A stretch of 64,000 nt of DNA from Sclerurus mexicanus (Eukaryota; Chordata; Aves; Passeriformes; Furnariidae): positions 2,086,910 to 2,150,909 of the forward strand of contig VWZF01005177.1 in assembly GCA_013396755.1 (NCBI GenBank), read 5' to 3'. Numbering within the stretch: the first letter of the stretch is position 1; every line of letters begins with the position of its first letter. The notes below the pieces were generated by a model, which made no database searches, was not told where the DNA came from, and worked only from the letters and a program-made list of their open reading frames with translations. Below, one piece after another: positions 1 to 12,423 of the stretch. The position numbers and the translations under genes are program-made.

Positions 1-458
1 CTCACTTCCCCAGCAAAACATGGGTACAGTGTGCACATATACACACATACACAACACATATACATTGTATCATCAACTCAGTATCGTAGATATGCATACT
101 AACAGGCTTTTTGCGCACACACAAAAGAGGCAGATGTTGCTCCTGGGGTGGGGGAGGCACAAGCTTCCAGCTTTCTATTGCCAACAGCACATCCCTGACT
201 CAACAGCCCATACACTGCTGAGTGTCGAGTATATTACAGACCTAATCTATTCATGTTGACACCCAGGATTTTCATAAAATTACTGTTGTTGTGGGGCGGT
301 TCAGTTATCTGGAAGAGACCAATCTAAACTATGAATAGACTTTAAACAGGAAAAGGCAGTATGCCCAGCAAACCAGAAAGTTTATGTAAGTCCTACCACT
401 AACAGGTATCCATGTTCCACTCTATGTTACCTGCTCCAAAGCTGAGGCAGCATTAGTG

Positions 459-596
459 TGCTGGTTTGGGCTGGAATAAAGTTGATCTTCTTCCTAGTAT
501 AGTAGCTAGCATAGGACTATGGTGTAGTAAAAGTTCAAAACATAGTTCACACCAGCTACTATGAAGAAAATTAACTCTGCTCCAGCCAAACCAGCA
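459..596. repeat. Foldback of two opposed ERV LTR 5' ends
   Basis: The plus-strand segment from 459 (tgctggtttgggctgg, then a gtt-gat-cttcttc stretch) resembles the start of the avian LTR family also seen at 29155. The segment 530-596 is the same start in reverse complement, ending ccaaaccagca. The outer 11 bp (459-469 / 586-596) pair perfectly, and the next 23 bp (471-493 / 563-585) match at 18 of 23 positions by eye. The two halves meet with almost no spacer, so the whole is a near-palindrome of about 138 bp. Confidence 0.7.
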
Positions 597-3500
597 TGAT
601 TAGCTACAGCAGCACAGTTAGTTAAAATGAAAGCTTTTTCTCTCACCTGCTCTAAAATACATGCAATAAACATTTGAAATAGCTTCTGCAAACTACATAT
701 CCACAGTTTTTAATGTTGATAGCCATGATAGTATGAATTCCCACGTTTGCATTTAAAGCAGAAAACTCTGCTTAGCCACATCATTGTAAGCACTTTATAA
801 TTTATTTTGATAATCTTGAAACTTTCTGCTTTAAAAAAAAACCAAAAACCAGAAACCCTGTACAAGGCATATATGTGATAATGGTTATGTAGTTGTTATT
901 GTTTAGGACTTTTTGCTCATGTTTGACATAGATGGTTCAAAGCACACCAAAACCACAGAAACAAACAGGAAGCCCGCTCTAGTTGAAAGCAGAATAAAAC
1001 CAGTTTTCCCAACAAAGGGGTTATTTGCTGATATGCTGCTTGAGACTATACAAAGCTTATTGTCTGTATGACCTTCTGTATTATTCAGGTCTCCTTATCT
1101 TAGGAAAGCTGCTGTGACAGCGGTTGGCCTTCACAAAAAATAAAATCACATACTCCTTTTTAATAATAGGAGAAAGATGAGTCTAGTGCCACCATCATGT
1201 ATTTCCAGATCCAAAATTACACGCAAAGGAAGTTTGTAAGAAACTCTGCCATTAGAGCATGGAGAAACAACCCCAAGAAACAATCCCAGTAGCCTCCTCT
1301 CAGCCAGCAATGAACATTACAAAATCCTCAATGAATGCTGAAATACACTGCTGAAACTGCAACATGCATTTTACTCAGATGACATATAAAGTTGTTGAAG
1401 TTATCAACTTACCAATGCCAAGTCTCTTTTTTGCAATCAAGCACTGTCCAAGTTTGGTTTCCCACTGTCTGCTAGCGCTTACTCCAGACTGAACCCTCAT
1501 ATGAACTATAATGAATGGAGTCCCATTTGCTGGGCTACCAACTTCACAGCAAATGGAACAGACCATAAAAGCTTAATTAGGGCTCCCAGTGAAGGAGTTC
1601 ACTGTGCTAACTGAAGGTGGTGATTCCTCATGTTAATTCCTGAAAAGTATGGTTTCATCAAAATATGATACAGGAAAAATGCTGATATTAACAATTTTTA
1701 GTTCTCTGATCTGCCAGGATTGTAAAAAAACAAAACAAAACAGTAGCTTTGAGTTGACATTTAAGAATAAAGTTTTATATGGCAACAACGTTACTTGAAG
1801 AATGTTGTAACTTTTAATTACAGTTTTGTTTACCAATGTTTAGGTATGCATGCAGTTTACTTTCTTCCTTCTCTGTTCTGCAATAAAAGTTATCTCTAAA
1901 TTTCTCAATCCATTGAAATTTAATTTCCCGTAACTTTTACATGCATGGTGTGATCAATCCAGTGTTTTACTCATTAAAAAAAAAAAACAAAAAAGACACT
2001 AAACCTGGTACACTAAAGGGAAAAGATGCACTTAAGCAATTTCCATCTATTATCTCTGCTATATTCTGACACAAATTAGCACACCATCAAGAAATACAAA
2101 TGTTCCTGAAAACACCTGAAAAAAAGATATTTTTCCTGTGATACCTGCAACACTGTACAAATAAGGAGATATGCAACCTTCTGAAACTTTCCTTCACACT
2201 ATATTATCTCCAACAATTTTAAAGGTATATTTTCATTCTAAACCTAATTTCTAGACTGATGCACAGCAGGTACCTAGATGGACTCATAATAGGCTATATA
2301 ATAGAATCAAACTTTAAGAAATGCCTTTACATGAAAATACAGAGCCTTTCTATCTAGATCTGTATGACCTAGTTCAGTAAATAGGAACCGCTGTTGTATA
2401 TTACATGCCTTTTTTCCCTTAGCACAGGTCTTATCACACATTTTCTTACTGAAAAAAATCAGCTGTCCCTTGAAAACAATTAAGTGTATGGTGAAATATA
2501 AATTCTGCATGGAAAGTGCTTTCATTGAAGCACTGTTTCTGTGCTTCAGTGCACGAACTGAACTTCATAAACTGAAGAACTGTTAAAATCTGTTCCTTGG
2601 AAATGCATAGAAGAATGTTTATCTTCAAAAAGCACTTGTTAAATAACTCACATTAGCTAGAGAAATGAATTTTCACATGCAACTCCACGATGTTATGCAA
2701 TAACTCAAGACCAAATCCTCCCTGAAGATTTATTTCTGAAATGTACAAACATCACTCACACCCACAACTCATCAATACACCTTCTCTGAAGAGGCTTTTT
2801 GTTGATCCACAGCACCTTTTCTGCAGTTGCAAACCTGACCATGCCTTGGCAGAGAATCTCAGTGTAGTTGTGGGTCTTCTACCCAACACTCTGAACTTCC
2901 CTTACAATGCTAGACAAATGCACAGGAAATTTAATTTTAAAATCTGCATTTTATAATTGAAATGCAAAAGCCACGTTATAGGCTCTTTAATTTAGGGAGC
3001 AAAGTGTAAGAAAAAACACTGAGTTTAGTCAACTTCAGACAATTAAGGAAGCAGACAATCTCAAACTTGGAAGTAATTAACCTTGGAACAGCTTTGGAGG
3101 GCTGTTATATTATACTTTACATTTGCCTTTACAGTAAGCAAATGCAAAGCTTGACTGAATTTATAAAATTAACTTTAATTCAGAGTTTTCCATGATAACC
3201 TGTCTACACTAACCTGTGAGTGTATAAAAATTTATTTGGAGGCTTATTGTATTAAGTCCAACAGCTGTTCCTGGACCATGAGCCCTCAAAATCAACTCAG
3301 AAAATTTTTGTTGTCTATTCTCACTTCATTAGTGATAGAAGGGGAGTTTACAGAGAGCAGCTATCAGCCTATCTCAGAGATACACAAAGCTGCTCTAGAC
3401 TTGACAGTTGAAAGCAAAGTTCATTCTTATCTGTTCATGGCAATAGTAGTTTTAAAGTGAAAAAAATGATAAACTGCAAATTTTTTCAGTCCTGTAAAAA

Positions 3501-4534
3501 TCACTATATTTACACCAGCCTATGTATGTAATAAAAACAAAACAGCAAAAGCAATACCCCCTAAGAAGAAAAACAAAAAGTTTCTCTAGAGGTATGGCTT
3601 TTTCTCCTTTTATAAATCATCACCTTCCTCTATCAAAATCTTACGCTTTCTACTCTCTTTCTCTTAGATATACAGAACTTAGGACTGTAGTTTTCTTGGT
3701 TTCTCAGAAATAATAAAATATCAGTTCCCAGATGCACACAGTGCACATAGCACAATTATGCTGAGGCTTCTTTCAAAACAGGTGTCAAGACAGGAAGAAC
3801 CATTCTCCTTTATTCATCTTTTGTGACATCCCTCCTACTTACAGCTGTAACCTCTGCAGAAGACAGGGCAGTCAGGGCGGGCCAGCAGGGGATTGCTCCT
3901 AAGAGCCCAAAGGCTCATTGCTCTTGTACATGCTTTAACTTTCTGTTCCTCTGGGTCCTATTTCACAAATAGATCTCACTTGAGGAAATAAACCAGATCA
4001 CATTTCAAGGCACATCAACTTGACTTCAAATCATACCAATGCAAGTGCTGGCTAAGGCCATCAGGAACCTTCTCCACAGAGATGTAAAAATAACAGGTGC
4101 AAGGGAAAAAAAATGCCAGTTTTAGGTAAAATTTCATTCTATAATCTTTCAATCTCAAAAATCTGGAAAGGTGCAGCACTGCTCTAGGAATCCAAGCCAA
4201 AGAGATAAATAATGTGTTCTCCTGGCTGGCTCTGTCATCCAAACACAGCTTAGCAGCAATGCCTGCACGGATGAAAGTTTTTAACTAACTCTAATAACAT
4301 ATACAGAGTTTCATCTGTTTCAAACACTGAACTTTGTCTTCATATCGTATTTAATCACACTCAGAGTGAGAAAGCAATTGTGAGACATGAAAGACAAAAG
4401 CTGGGAGTTGTTTTGGCCTAAACAAAAGCAAGTTTCTAAAACACCCATCCTGAACAAAGTGTTGCATAAAAGGTACATAGAAGATAATGAAGAGACACAT
4501 ACCTAGATGAAGTAAAGAAGTAAATAAAGATTTT

Positions 4535-5081
4535 ATCTCTGCTCTCGTGAGACACCACCTGGAGTACTGCATACAGTTCTGGTGTCCCCAGCATAAGAAG
4601 GACATGGAACTGTTGGATCAAGTTTAGAGGAAGCGACAGAGCTGGTAAGAGGCCTGGAGCACCTCCCCTACAAAGATAGGCTGAGAAATTTGGGCTGTTC
4701 AGCCCGGAGAAGAGAAGATTGCGTGGAGACCTCAGGGCAACCTTCCAGTATCTGAGAGGGGCCTACAGGAAAGCTGAAGAGTGACCTTTTGTCAGGAACT
4801 GTAGTGATAGGGGCACTGACAGGAGCAATGGGTACAAATTGGAAGAGGGGAAATTTAGGCTGGATATTCAGAAGAAATTCTTTACTGTGAGGTGTTGAGA
4901 CATAGGAACAGCTCGCTCAGCCAGGCTGTGGTTGCCCCAGTCCTGGCAGTGTTGAAGGTCAGGTTGGGTAAGGCTTTGAGTGACCTGGTCTACTGGGAGG
5001 TGTCCCTGCTCACGGCAGGGGATGTTGGAATGAGATGACCTTTAAGGTCCCTTCCAACCCCTGACATTCTAAGATTCTATA
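4535..5081 (+). mobile_element. CR1 LINE 3' end
   Basis: This is a truncated chicken-repeat-1 retrotransposon. The 5' part (about 4540-4620) encodes a degraded end of ORF2: one frame reads close to RHHLEYCIQFWCP and ELLDQV, the usual CR1 reverse-transcriptase C-terminus, but with stops. It continues into the 3' UTR (ttcagcccggagaagagaag, ggctggatattcagaag, tttaaggtcccttccaaccc) and ends in two 8-bp tail units (ATTCTAAG ATTCTATA, 5066-5081). It is 5'-truncated, as is typical, and lies antisense to CEP85L. Confidence 0.93.
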
Positions 5082-5463
5082 TATTTAAATCCAAGAGGAG
5101 GACCACTAGGCACAGTAATCTGCTCACAAACAGCACGCCTCATGGCTACAGCCAGCTACATGTGTATCAGGTGTTTGGGAAGACTCAAATAAACAGACAG
5201 ACCAAGCTCCTTCATGGCACCCTGCTGTCACTTCCCAAACCCTCTGTGTGCTCCTCGATGCCACCAGCAGCTGCCAGCTGCCAAGAGCACAGCCAGCAGT
5301 GCCCCAGACCCAGCCTCAGCAGTGACCCAGTTTCTGTCATTTTGGCTCTGACAGGAGCTCATCTGCCTCTGCTCTCTACCTGGGGAATTTCTCAACATCA
5401 AAATCTTCAAAAAAACTTAAGAGAAAGATGAGTGTTTGTGTAGTAAAAAAGGTAAAGGGTGGC

Positions 5464-5520
5464 TACCCCTCAAAACCCCCAACACAATAAAAACCAACCA
5501 CACCACCAAAAAACAAAACC
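5464..5520. repeat. A/C-rich low-complexity patch
   Basis: The stretch is almost entirely A and C (accaaccacaccaccaaaaa and similar). It is simple sequence with no gene signal. Confidence 0.8.
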
Positions 5521-6523
5521 AGATCACCATTAAGAGTGAAACTAGAACAAGAAGCTCTTGACCTGTCAGTCTTTCCTTCCATAAACACCAGAAGAAACAA
5601 CAACATTTGAGCACAAATCTGTAAATTACTTTATGTACTTCAGGCTGGAGAAAACAGGTCATTTGCACAAACATATCTGCTCAGATAATACCTAGTCTAA
5701 CCTTAAGATGCCTTTCAGACAAATTTACACATTGTATTTTCCTTGGGATTTTTTAGCAAGTGAAGCCAAGTTTACCTACACAGGTAAACATGGACACGCA
5801 GATTTTAAATACTGCCTTCCTTCACTAACTGTATTTCCCAAGAGGGGAAGAGCTGAAAACAAAAACTGAATTGTCATGCTAAAAAGGGTTACCTGTCTCA
5901 AAACTATGTGCTTGATGTTCTCTATATGAAAGTATTTTAAGTATGCCACACAAAACCCACCTATTATTTAAATAAACAAGATTCATTGACTACTACTAGT
6001 TCATTTTAATTAGTTAAAAGATAAGCAGTAATATCAAACTGAATTCAGTTTTTAAGTGCTAGGCAGTGATATGGAATATTCATTCATCCTTGCAGTACAC
6101 AGGAGTCATCCTCAATTTGCTGAATGCATAAATGCAGCCTCTTTCTAAGCCCATTCAGATCAAAATACATTCACATTTCCCTCACTACACTGTGATCAAA
6201 GACTCTCTCTGAAACTACTGAAAAGGTTATTTGATGAACCTGTGCCCAGCTTCCTGTAAAGAAAAGCTAGCCCCATGCAGACAGGTTCAATGAATCAGAG
6301 TAAACTGTAAGCAGACAGCAGAAAAAACCCCCATCAAACAACACAAATCCCAAACAACACAAAACTGTTTGCAGGTAATATTGAGAAACATCCCCAATCA
6401 AAGCTTAAAAACATCATTATCTGTTTAAGAGGACCTGTTCCCCTTCCAGTTTCATTCCTGTTATTCTTCAGGTATAACACATGATGCCACATGATGGCAG
6501 CAAACACCAAGCTTTAGCCTTAC

Positions 6524-7287
6524 CTGCACAGGCTGTTCACCTCCTATTCTAAAATCTTCAGGCTGCTGCACATGCCATGCAGCTACACCGTAGGGCTCCT
6601 CAGCAGGCCTGCAGTCCAGGGGATTTGCACGTAGCTGTTCCTTAAGCCACATTTGAGTCCTCACCGCTGGCTGTATGGGAGCTCCACTCACAGCCTGCTG
6701 TCCCAGGGTCGCATATCTCTGCCCGAAAGCTTCACAACTGGCTGCTGTAGGTTTGCTTTCAGGTAAGGCACTGTAGGTCAAGTCTAAGGCATGTCTCCTA
6801 CTTGGGGAATCTGAAACAAAATCGTCTTTGCTGCACGTTTCAAATTTATATTTGCAGTCCAGTAGAGATCGTTTTTTCCCCATTTCTTTGTCCTCAATTT
6901 TGAGCAACTCCATGCTGTCATGCAAACAACTTGGCCCATTTGTCCTTAACTGTGGTGACACGGCTTTGTCTGTACCAGCTCTGTATTCCACTGAATGACT
7001 ACTACCATCTTGGCTGAAGGTATTTGGTGAGCTGAGTTTAGACAAGGAAGACCATTTTCTTACAGGCCTTGAATCTTTCATGTCAAGAGAATTGTCCAGG
7101 GAACCCTGATTTCTGCCGCCTCCTGACCGTACAAAGCTTGTACTCCATTTTGAGCCATCAGACTTGAAAGCTTCCCTGTGTTTGGAAAGTGAAGAGCTGG
7201 CATTAGACAGCATCACATGGGCAGTGGGAATAGAAACCAGTGATCGGCTGGGCTTAAACGAGGATGTACCACTTGAAGTTGAATGAT
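6524..7287 (-). CDS. CEP85L: CEP85L exon 3 (large N-terminal coding exon), internal part of gene
   Basis: CEP85L is a centrosome/pericentriolar protein that supports microtubule organisation and neuronal migration (family knowledge). The exon starts after a cttcacag acceptor at 7288-7295 with AT CAT TCA and ends in GAA CAG CCT GTG CAG followed by donor gtaaggc (6523 downward), so it is phase 1 in and phase 0 out. It holds 2 + 762 bases and is open throughout. The translation is serine-rich and matches the CEP85L N-terminal half as I know it: HSTSSGTSSFKPSRSL near the start, then DGSKWSTS, RPVRKWSSLSKL, GPSCLHDSMELL, LDCKYKFETCSKDDF, LTYSALPESKP, and PIQPAVRTQMWLKEQLR near the end. No catalytic motif is expected; the coiled-coil C-terminal part is encoded by exons outside the window. 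The open frame continues past the donor to 6461, but after residues EQPVQ it no longer resembles the family, so I place the exon end at 6524. The intact frame and splice sites argue for a working gene rather than a pseudogene. Confidence 0.95.
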
Positions 7288-8754
7288 CTGTGAAGAGAGA
7301 TTTATCATGTAAATAAGTACAGTACAGAATTCACTAATACCAGTGCACAGAAGACAAATCCTCACATTCAAGGTGAAATGTAAAAATAGAAGGAAAGAGG
7401 TTTTTTGACAAAATAGGCCCTTCTAAACCATCCAAGATTACAAGAATGGAAATCAATTAAATTGGGAGTTGTTCAGATTTATTTTGCTCAGTCGCCATCT
7501 TTACAAGAAGAAAAGTGCCCTAAGCAGTGGCAACAGCAGATCCAGAGAGACTTCTCAAGCTGTGAGCCAAAGAAAGCATTGTTCATTCCCCAGCTTTAAG
7601 GGGCCAGGCTGTATTTCTCCCCCACCCAGATAATACAAAGTAGGTTCTATTCCACAAATGGTAGAGGTATCACAATTCCAGAGCCTCAAGACTGCTTCCT
7701 CGTCCGTTGTCCCTCTTCTTTCCCAAGCCAAAGTATCAAGACCAGAGAAATCAGTGAGGTGTTATTCAGGAGAGGACAGAAGAACAAAGATGAGAAAGGC
7801 AAAGGAGAGGTTACTGGGGGCTGGCTGAGGTGTCTCACACACCAGTAACATGTGCTTAGCACCAGTCTGTGGACAACAAAAATAAACACCTAATCCTCCC
7901 ATTAGAGGATCAGCTCCCGCCAAGTCACATGGCTGCACCTTAGCAATTGCTTATTAGGTTCACAGCAGACAGAATGAAACTGCTCTAATTAAATGATTCT
8001 TTTGGTGTCCCTTTTTGCCAAAAGCAAGACAGATACACTCTTCTTGTTTCTCTCATCCTAACCTAGAGAGAACCTACTTCATTGAGATTTGTCAGCTGGT
8101 ACAAAAATTCACGGCAGGGCAATTTAAAAAAAAATAAATTGTTAAACAAGTACAACTGGCATACCACTAGGTCAATGTGATTTGCTGAAACCCAGAACAC
8201 ATTATTAATTGAGCACACTTTCAAAGCATATATTTGACTCAATATACCACACCACAGCTAGGAAAAATAAGAGCTTTTCAACACCTTTTAAAAATGGTAG
8301 CACTCCTTTTCCTTTGTATTCAAGTAAAGGTATCCTTAACCCCAACTTGAATACTCCTCTCTATTTGGGACCAGACTGCCTCACTCCTTGCAGCACAACA
8401 CAAAATAATACTGTTTTATAGTCACAATCTTCATGACAAAAATTAATTACAGCCCACAAAACAATAAACAGTTCCTTGATAGGTACCTGTTTATTACATA
8501 GTTAATGCCAGAGCTCCTAAGAAGGCAGAAAATCTTGCTGAAACCCTCCTGCCTCCTAATGAGTCACTGCACCCCCATGTACCCTCCCATTTCAAAGCAT
8601 AAGCTCACATCACACTGTTTCTTCCCTCTACCCAGCCACCTACTTTCACAGTAGTTACAAAACATTGCTCTCTTCAAGACTTGACAAAACTGTCCAAGCT
8701 GAATGAAGTGGACCAACAGGTTAAGAGCTATTCACAGGGTGCTGATGACGCCCA

Positions 8755-8853
8755 GAGAATACACACAGGAGTTGTCCTGTACAGGGCCAGGGGTTGGACT
8801 TCAATGATCCTTGTGGGTTTCTTCCAACTCAGGAAATTCTATGATTCTATGAT
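8755..8853 (+). mobile_element. CR1 LINE 3' terminal fragment
   Basis: This short 3' UTR fragment (ggccaggggttggact, tgatccttgtgggtttcttccaactc) ends with two perfect copies of ATTCTATG at 8836-8851, the CR1 tail signature. The 5' limit is approximate. Confidence 0.9.
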
Positions 8854-11800
8854 AAAGTTAAATGGAGAGTAGAATACTACCAGCTTGTTACCAGATTAAT
8901 CATGCTGCTAATTTATGACGGGTAACATTTTTTACATGCAAGATAAAAGACCTTCCCTCCTCCCTTCTTCCATAAAAATTCTATACGGCAGAGAGAAATA
9001 TTTTTCTTGGCTATTCTCTGTCTGGATACTGGGGCATGCTAAAGAGGAAGACAGAAGGCCACACAACCCTTCTCAAGTAGAAGGAATCACTGCATTCTAA
9101 CCAAACACATCAGTGCCCACAGATATTGTGACAGTGAAGACAGTGATACTGCAACACAATTAGTTTCCAAAATTGTGATATGCCCACTACATGTAAACTA
9201 TTGTAAACTATTTGCCAGTATCAGCTTCTCTCAGTTCTGCCTGCCTGTCTTCTCTCATAGCTCATTAGACGCTTCCATAAAAGGCCACTACAATCTGGGT
9301 ACATCTCACCACGCTGCCTAGCAAGGGCTGCAGCTTCCAGTCCTGCTCTGCAACAGAAACAAAGGCACACGGCCCTCTCTATCTGAGGACGTGGAGAGCA
9401 GCAACAAGAAGGTGAAAAGAGGTATATGACCTGATGGAGCTGGAGTCTCATACATATGTATTATAAAATGGAAAGCACAGGGTTAGAGTCCTGCTTTTGG
9501 AAACGTGCAGCAGGAGAGTAGGAAGAGACTCCTGCTCTTCTCCTACTCTACCAGGGAAAGTAGGGATGGAAATGCACAGTAGAAAGAAACGTGTCTCTTC
9601 TTATACCCACTGCTCAGCTAAAGGCTGCTGCCTTTGTAACACTCAAGAAAACTAACCTTTGTATTGTGCCTTACCCAGAAGCTGAATCTGACACAGCACA
9701 GAATCCAGCAAAGGCAGCAGTCCCAGGCTTTTTTATATCCAAAGAAAATTGATTACATGAGAATCCAAAAAAACCGCAGCTGTTACGACCTATGCTTTAG
9801 GCTATGCAGATTTCTAGGAGTAGAAACATCACAAATGCAAGAGAAAGGTAAGAGAAGAAATTCTGTATGTATGTATCTGTGAAAGTTAAAATAATTTAAA
9901 AAAAACATAGTAGTATTTATTATAGTATTTTCAGTCTAAAATACTGACTTAATGGTATCTACACACAGTCTTCAAACTAGAATTAAACCCAATAATAATC
10001 AGTAGCATATGATCTCCATTTACTAGATTACAGAGTTATTAATATGTGGTAGATGTTTATTTTTCCTTCTTCTATTCTTTATTAAATTAAAAATTAATTA
10101 ATTTTGAGTTAGATTTAATCTTCTTTTCCTCACTTCCTATTCAAAACTCTTCAAGCAGACTTAAACTTGGAATACTGCTTATATCCAACTACAGCTGATG
10201 GATGTCTCCAATAATTTGTCTCAAAGTGAAACACTAATTTTGGCTTCAAGTTGTCCTAATTAGTCTTCCCATTAACCCTCACTGAAACATACGAGAAAAT
10301 TCACACTTCTTCTTCAAACATATTGCTTCCGTCTGCCTTGCCTGCAGGCTCAGCTAGAAAGAGAGCCAGTCTGCATTCTGAAACATCTCACTCCACAAAA
10401 AGCAGGAAATTCATAAATTTCATTGAAAAGAGGAGAGAACACAGAAAGCATCATGAAACTTAAAATACATTACTTTTTCTATAGTCGTAGGAATAAGCTC
10501 CATTTGGCCAAACCCTGTGAAAGACTACTTTATCCCAGCTACAGGTTCTTCCCTTCCATACAGGCAGGGGTAAGCAAACACCTAGTTCAGAACGGAAAGC
10601 TCTCCTTGGGATTACTTGGGTTTTACATTATTGAGCTGGTATTTATTTGAAGGTTACAAATGCTTTTAAACATGGTTTGTCTGTCTTTAGAGTCTTTCAA
10701 TGCTTAAGACTGCTCTCATTAATGAAAACTGAAAGAGACAGGAGAAAAAAAAGTAGCTAAATGCTTCTGATTTTTCTTTTAGCAGAATTAAGATTATATG
10801 ATGAATTCTGGTTTTCCATTATCCTAATAACTTTTTTGGGGGCCCAACATAAAATTCCCCAGAGCACTTTTCTCATAGGTATGACATTTTAATACCTGAT
10901 CCAATACTTCAAACCCCACAAAAATAAGAGAATTGAAAAAATGCTATTTTTAAAACACATTACAAGATATCTACCACATAATAGCAGCAGATGGAATAAA
11001 AAAAATAAAGAACATTTCATATGGCTTTCTTACCATCTTGTGTTACACTTCTGAACTGTTTCATTAGTGCATATCTGGCAGAGAAAAAAACGTAACAGAA
11101 TCAATTTTGGTCCTAATAAAAAAAAATAATCACAGAAAGCATAGCAGACACTTTCTTCTGAAGTAGGGGGAGAAGAAAGAAACCTTCCAATATAAAATTA
11201 ATGAACACTTCATACTCTTTTACATTTTTTTGTGCTATGCTTTTTACATCACTGAAAGAAAAATCTCTGAAGCCACTTCTCAGGCCAGATGCATACCACC
11301 ATCATTCAGCCACCCAAAATCCTTATGTCGCACAAGAGCCAATCAAACACACGAGTCACGAAAGGTTCACTGTAACCCTAAGCAACTTCTTTAGCTGCAA
11401 AATGAAACTAGTACTATGAGAACTCCCATCTACAAGATATACTTCTGCATGGGACAAATTCTTCACCGCTCCCAATAAGATATTATCAAATGACAGCAGA
11501 GTAATCAGCTAATATAGTCACCTAATACTAATCATTTGATATACGTGTTTATGGGATGCACGTGTATCTAAGGCCACTGAAAACAGAGAGCCTTCCTCGT
11601 GTGAAGTACTTTGAAATTTGATATTTTATCCAGAGTATAATTAGAATGCCCTGACCATGGAGAAAAACACCAGTATGAAAAACAGCTGACCTTTCCTGTC
11701 CTTCCTTCCCACTGCTCCAAAACACTGAGAGAGTTTACCCCAATCCTCGAAAATAAACTGAACTATTCTTAATAAGTGAGCAGAAGATAAATAGGGGAAG

Positions 11801-12330
11801 TCAAGCCTCCATTATACAAATTGAAGGTCTTGAATCTGGCTGTGGTTTAGTGTACAAAAGCTCTCACATTCATTATAAGATGTCAGTTCCTGCAAACTGT
11901 TCTGTAACTCTTAACTACATGGACCCCAGCAACGAGCCAGAAGCAATTCCAGCATCCAACATAGGACTGAAGGGGCCATGAGTCTTCAATCTACCATGCA
12001 AACATGTGGCTGCTTCCCAGAAATCTCCAAAACAGTTCCTTTCAACAACAGAAGTGCCTATCTCTCCTGGGAGTTGGCTGAAAATGGTTCATGATGGGAT
12101 GATGTACATGACAGCAGTATTGATGCTACACATGTGTTCCTCCCACCTACATACTCACAAACTGCACCAGCCTTAATGCAGCGCAGATAATCAGATGAGC
12201 CAAATGAGAAAGTTCAAAACGGACAGGCAGGAGGCCAGTCCTAGGAAAAAGCCCTGAAGAGACTGACCTCTGGAAGCAAAAGCATGCCTTTCCAGGGTGC
12301 AGCAGCAGTCACTGGAACGGCTTGGGCTTG

Positions 12331-12423
12331 GTTGGTTTGTTTTGGTTGGCTTTTTTTGTTTGTTTTTTTCTTTGATTGTTTGGGGGTTTTTTTGTCTGGT
12401 TTTTTTTGTTTGTTTTTTTTTTG
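12331..12423. repeat. T/G-rich low-complexity tract
   Basis: Runs of T are interrupted by G (gtttgttttttt repeated), with only a few other bases. The ORF read through it is rich in Phe, Leu and Val only because of composition. Confidence 0.9.

Larger units (their letters stand above)
1..6523 (-). other. CEP85L: CEP85L intron 3, 5' part (runs off the window)
   Basis: This is intronic sequence downstream of exon 3 in CEP85L orientation. I looked on the minus strand for the next exon (expected to begin near VLTGSS and to encode coiled coil) and did not find it, so the intron is longer than 6.5 kb. On the plus strand I looked for the 52-codon phospholamban frame and did not find it. The stretch holds an LTR foldback at 459-596, a CR1 3' end at about 4535-5081 and an A/C-rich patch at 5464-5520. 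I see nothing else that is gene-like. Confidence 0.85.

Noticed and set aside
4351..4621. Minus-strand ORFs at the start of the CR1 copy
   Set aside because: They overlap the 5' end of the CR1 element on the wrong strand; the element's own coding strand is plus.
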